From DASYLJ01 sp964432595 (GTDB lineage: Bacteria > Desulfobacterota > Binatia > DP-6), in assembly GCA_964432595.1 (NCBI GenBank), contig CAYSOF010000036.1, positions 1-51,058 on the forward strand: 51,058 bases of DNA. The letters run 5' to 3'. The position numbers and the translations under genes were made by a program. Each line of letters begins with the position of its first letter. Position 1 is the stretch's first letter. Under the pieces are notes generated by a model. That model saw only the letters and a list, made by a program, of their open reading frames with translations. It was not told the DNA's origin and did no database searches. Below are positions 48,732 to 51,058 of this stretch, in pieces.

Positions 48732-50510
48732 TCAGGCGGCGACGATGCGTGCGAGGCGCGGCCCGCGCAGCGGCAGCGTGACGGTGAACGTCGAGCCGCG
48801 GCCCGGACTGCTGTCGAGGACGATCGTGCCGCCGAGCTGATCGACGAAGCGCCGCACGATGTGCAGGCCGAGGCCGGTGCCGCCGTAGAGCCGCGCGTCC
48901 GAGCCGTCCGCCTGGCGGAACATCTCGAAGACGGCTTCGTGCTGCTCCGGCGCGATGCCGATGCCGGTATCGACCACGCGCAGGACGAGGCAGTCGTCGA
49001 CGCGGCGCGCGTCCACCGCCACCGCCCCCGCCGCGGTGAACTTGAGCGCATTGTGGACGAGGTTCCGGACGATGGCGCTCAGCTTGCGGGCGTCGGTCAC
49101 GATCGTGTCGCCGATCTCGGCCGTGTCCCAATCGAGCGCGACGCCCGCGACCGACGGCAGCGTCTCGCACTGGATGCGCAGCTCCGCGAGCAGCTCGGGC
49201 AGCGCGACCGCCGCGAGCTGCAGGTCGTCGACGCCCGCCTCCAGCCGGCCGATGTCGAGCGCGCCTTCGACCAGCGTCAGCAGGTCGCGTCCCGCCCGCT
49301 CGGCGCGCTCGAGGGCATGGTCCCGCTCGCCCGCGTCGAGCTCGTCGTCGCGCGCCATCTCGAGGCAGCCCAGCATGACGTGCACCGGCGTGCGCAGCTC
49401 GTGCGACATCGTCGAGACGAACTCGCTCTTCAGACGGTTGGTCCGGCGCAGGTGCTCGACCACGCGGGCCGCGTCGAGCGCGGTGCCGGCCGCCTCGGCG
49501 AGCCCGCGCGCCAGGCGCTGCTCGCGGCGCGACGGCGGCCCGAAGCGGACCCGCCAGCCGCACGCGAGCAGCGGCGGACGCTCGTCGGCTCCCGGCAGCG
49601 CGGTCACGAGCAGGCCGCGCGCGTCCCAGCGGCCCGCGAGCTCGGCGTGGCGCGGGTCGTCGGGCTCGCACGCGGCGGCCGTCGGATCCGGCGGCGCGGC
49701 GCTGAGACGCGTCCGCTCGATGGGCGTGAGCCCACTCCAGGTGTTCAGGCGGTGCCGCCGCGCGTGGGCGTCCCAGACGAACAGCGCGCTCCAGTCGGCG
49801 CCCACCGCCTCGACGGCGAGCGCCGTCACGTGCACGGCGATGTGCTGCGCGTCGTCGAGCGGCGCGAGCCGTCGCGCGGCGTCGAGCAGCGCGGTGCTCA
49901 AGGCGGCCTCCTCGCGATCGCGCGCGGCGCGCTCGAAGGCGCGACGGCGGTCGCGCTCGAGATACGCGGCCACCGCCGCGGCCATGACGCCGCTCATGAC
50001 GAGCACGAGCGCCAGGTAGCCGGTGGCGTCGGCCGACGGCATGTACGGTCCGACGACGGCGACCACCGCGAGCGTGCCCGCCATCGCCACGACCTGCGGC
50101 CGCCATCCCCATGGCAGGAAGATGGCCGCGCCCGTCAGCAGGATCGACTGCCGCAGCACGAAGCGCTCGGCGCGTGCCCCGACGCTGGCGTTGTAGGCGC
50201 CGCTGACCACGGCGGCGACGACGAGGAACAGCACCCCCATCGTCATCGCCAGGCGCCGGCCCGGAACCCGCGTCACGACGAGCGTGACGATCAGCGCGAT
50301 CGCGACGTCGGCCGCGACGTGCGACGCGATCGCGACCCAACGATCCGGATGCGACCAGAGCTCGTGGGCGAGCGGGAAGCAGACCGACGCCAAGTAGACG
50401 CCGATCGCCCGCGGCAGTGCGGTCCGCAGGCGTTCGCCGCATTCGGCATCGTATTCCGCGTCGAGCGCGAGGCGCTCCGCGCGAGTGGGTTCGTGGTCGT
50501 TGAGCGTCAC
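48732..50510 (-). CDS. membrane sensor histidine kinase (orphan)
   Basis: A 592-residue kinase. Hydrophobic segments around residues 33-55, 60-80, 88-105, 123-155 and 165-185 form a multi-span membrane sensor. A GAF-like domain (about 205-350), HisKA with VSTMSHELRTP (H370), and HATPase_c with RNLVHNALKF, DTGIGI and GGTGLGLHI follow. No response regulator is adjacent. The only start giving the full N-terminus is a GTG without a clear ribosome-binding site. Confidence 0.87.
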   Translation of the reverse strand: MTLNDHEPTRAERLALDAEYDAECGERLRTALPRAIGVYLASVCFPLAHELWSHPDRWVAIASHVAADVAIALIVTLVVTRVPGRRLAMTMGVLFLVVAAVVSGAYNASVGARAERFVLRQSILLTGAAIFLPWGWRPQVVAMAGTLAVVAVVGPYMPSADATGYLALVLVMSGVMAAAVAAYLERDRRRAFERAARDREEAALSTALLDAARRLAPLDDAQHIAVHVTALAVEAVGADWSALFVWDAHARRHRLNTWSGLTPIERTRLSAAPPDPTAAACEPDDPRHAELAGRWDARGLLVTALPGADERPPLLACGWRVRFGPPSRREQRLARGLAEAAGTALDAARVVEHLRRTNRLKSEFVSTMSHELRTPVHVMLGCLEMARDDELDAGERDHALERAERAGRDLLTLVEGALDIGRLEAGVDDLQLAAVALPELLAELRIQCETLPSVAGVALDWDTAEIGDTIVTDARKLSAIVRNLVHNALKFTAAGAVAVDARRVDDCLVLRVVDTGIGIAPEQHEAVFEMFRQADGSDARLYGGTGLGLHIVRRFVDQLGGTIVLDSSPGRGSTFTVTLPLRGPRLARIVAA

Positions 50511-50559
50511 GGGCGGGGGGATGTACCCGCTCGTGCTTCGGCCGGAATGCCCCCGCGCT

Positions 50560-51042
50560 TTAGGCCTTCGCGGGCAGCCGGACCTGCAGGACGACGACCG
50601 CCGCGACCAGCGACGCCACGACGATCGCGGCGAGCGACGCTTCGAATCCGCCGGTCACGTCGCGCAGCCACCCCGTCGCCGGGACCCCGATGGCCTGCGC
50701 CATCACCACGAACGGGGTCATCCGCCCGGAGATGGCGCCGTAGTGGACGCGGCCGAAGGCCTGGGCCACGAGGCTGGCCTGCAGCGTCGCGTTGCCGCCC
50801 ATGCTGTAGCCGTACAGGATCACGTAGCAGACGAGCGCCGGCACGCTGTGGGTCTGCCAGAGCAGCAGCACGCCGGCCGCCTGCAGGACGAAGCAGACGG
50901 CGGCCACCCAGCGCTGATCGTAGCGATCGAGCAGCGCACCGAAGCCCAGCTTGCCGACGACGCCCATCGCGGCCGTCGCGCCGAGCACCCACGACGCCTG
51001 CGCCGCTGTGGTGTTCCCCTCGGTTTCGTACAGGTCACGCCG
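50560..51042 (-). CDS. MFS transporter, C-terminal half (partial, interrupted at the edge)
   Basis: About 160 residues that match the second half of a major facilitator transporter: VLGATAAMGVVGKLGFGALLDRYDQRW is the loop and motif linking TM8-9, followed by four more hydrophobic helices and a short C-terminus. The reading frame continues up to 51042, and then an in-frame TAG at 51043-51045 precedes it; only 13 bases of sequence remain beyond that. The gene is therefore truncated by a stop or by an error at the sequence end. Substrate unknown. Confidence 0.6.
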   Translation of the reverse strand, partial: RRDLYETEGNTTAAQASWVLGATAAMGVVGKLGFGALLDRYDQRWVAAVCFVLQAAGVLLLWQTHSVPALVCYVILYGYSMGGNATLQASLVAQAFGRVHYGAISGRMTPFVVMAQAIGVPATGWLRDVTGGFEASLAAIVVASLVAAVVVLQVRLPAKA

Positions 51043-51058
51043 CTAATTTCGTCCGGTA

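Noticed and set aside
1..51058. CRISPR arrays, insertion sequences, prophage, tRNA and rRNA genes
   Set aside because: No direct-repeat/spacer array, transposase motif, phage gene, cloverleaf or rRNA-like stretch was seen by eye; a tool search could still find a short RNA gene.

Overview
The window is uniformly GC-rich and gene-dense, with short intergenic gaps, many 1-13 bp gene overlaps and many GTG starts. I see no rRNA, tRNA, CRISPR array, phage gene or insertion sequence. The gene mix is acyl-CoA dehydrogenases, crotonase, LLM-type F420/flavin oxidoreductases, P450, ACAD10/11-like phosphotransferase, PQQ/beta-propeller proteins, LigD, and many small cysteine-rich secreted proteins without known function. 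This fits an uncultured deltaproteobacterial-type lineage such as Candidatus Binatota. That placement is inference from gene content; no marker gene is present. The sequence looks like chromosome, and its right end cuts through a transporter gene.

Layout. 0.1-6.2 kb: metal amidohydrolase, M20 amidohydrolase, a secreted protein, a secreted GH5 glycosidase and an alpha/beta hydrolase, the last two divergent around a 19-bp palindrome. 6.2-11.5 kb: cysteine-rich secreted proteins, phosphotransferase and cytochrome P450 in divergent arrangement, and a secreted PQQ-like propeller. 11.5-15.5 kb: a minus-strand run with a methyltransferase-like protein, a secreted protein, a lysyl oxidase translationally coupled to an SDR, and a ferritin-like protein. 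15.6-18.0 kb: a cupredoxin-like lipoprotein, a PuuD-type membrane protein and a FecR-like protein. 18.0-23.9 kb: PaaI thioesterase/dcd, crotonase, alpha-glucan phosphorylase, an LLM oxidoreductase divergent from an acyl-CoA dehydrogenase with two perfect palindromes between them, and a small ORF.

23.9-30.9 kb: VOC protein/PlsC acyltransferase pair, moeA, alpha/beta hydrolase, a GAF-GAF histidine kinase, a small membrane-anchored protein, a methyltransferase and a ferric-reductase-like membrane protein. 30.9-36.2 kb: a tight minus-strand operon of LLM oxidoreductase, ilvE, ligD and a divergent IMPase-like protein. 36.2-41.8 kb: an apparent minus-strand operon of two acyl-CoA dehydrogenases (one without a catalytic glutamate), a secreted sugar-dehydrogenase-type propeller and a LuxR-type regulator, followed by a DUF1428 gene. 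41.9-48.7 kb: a beta-helix surface protein, a sulfotransferase, a large AAA/TPR regulator and a secreted protein. 48.7-51.06 kb: an orphan membrane histidine kinase and the C-terminal half of an MFS transporter.

Functionally, the window suggests an aerobic heterotroph that oxidises acyl-CoAs, probably including branched or cyclic ones through an alpha2beta2-type dehydrogenase. It also appears to use F420/flavin chemistry and exports a large set of extracytoplasmic copper, PQQ-like and cysteine-rich proteins. The best candidates for undescribed biology are the lysyl oxidase/SDR unit, the PuuD-like/cupredoxin/FecR unit, and the ligD operon with its atypical IMPase-like partner.
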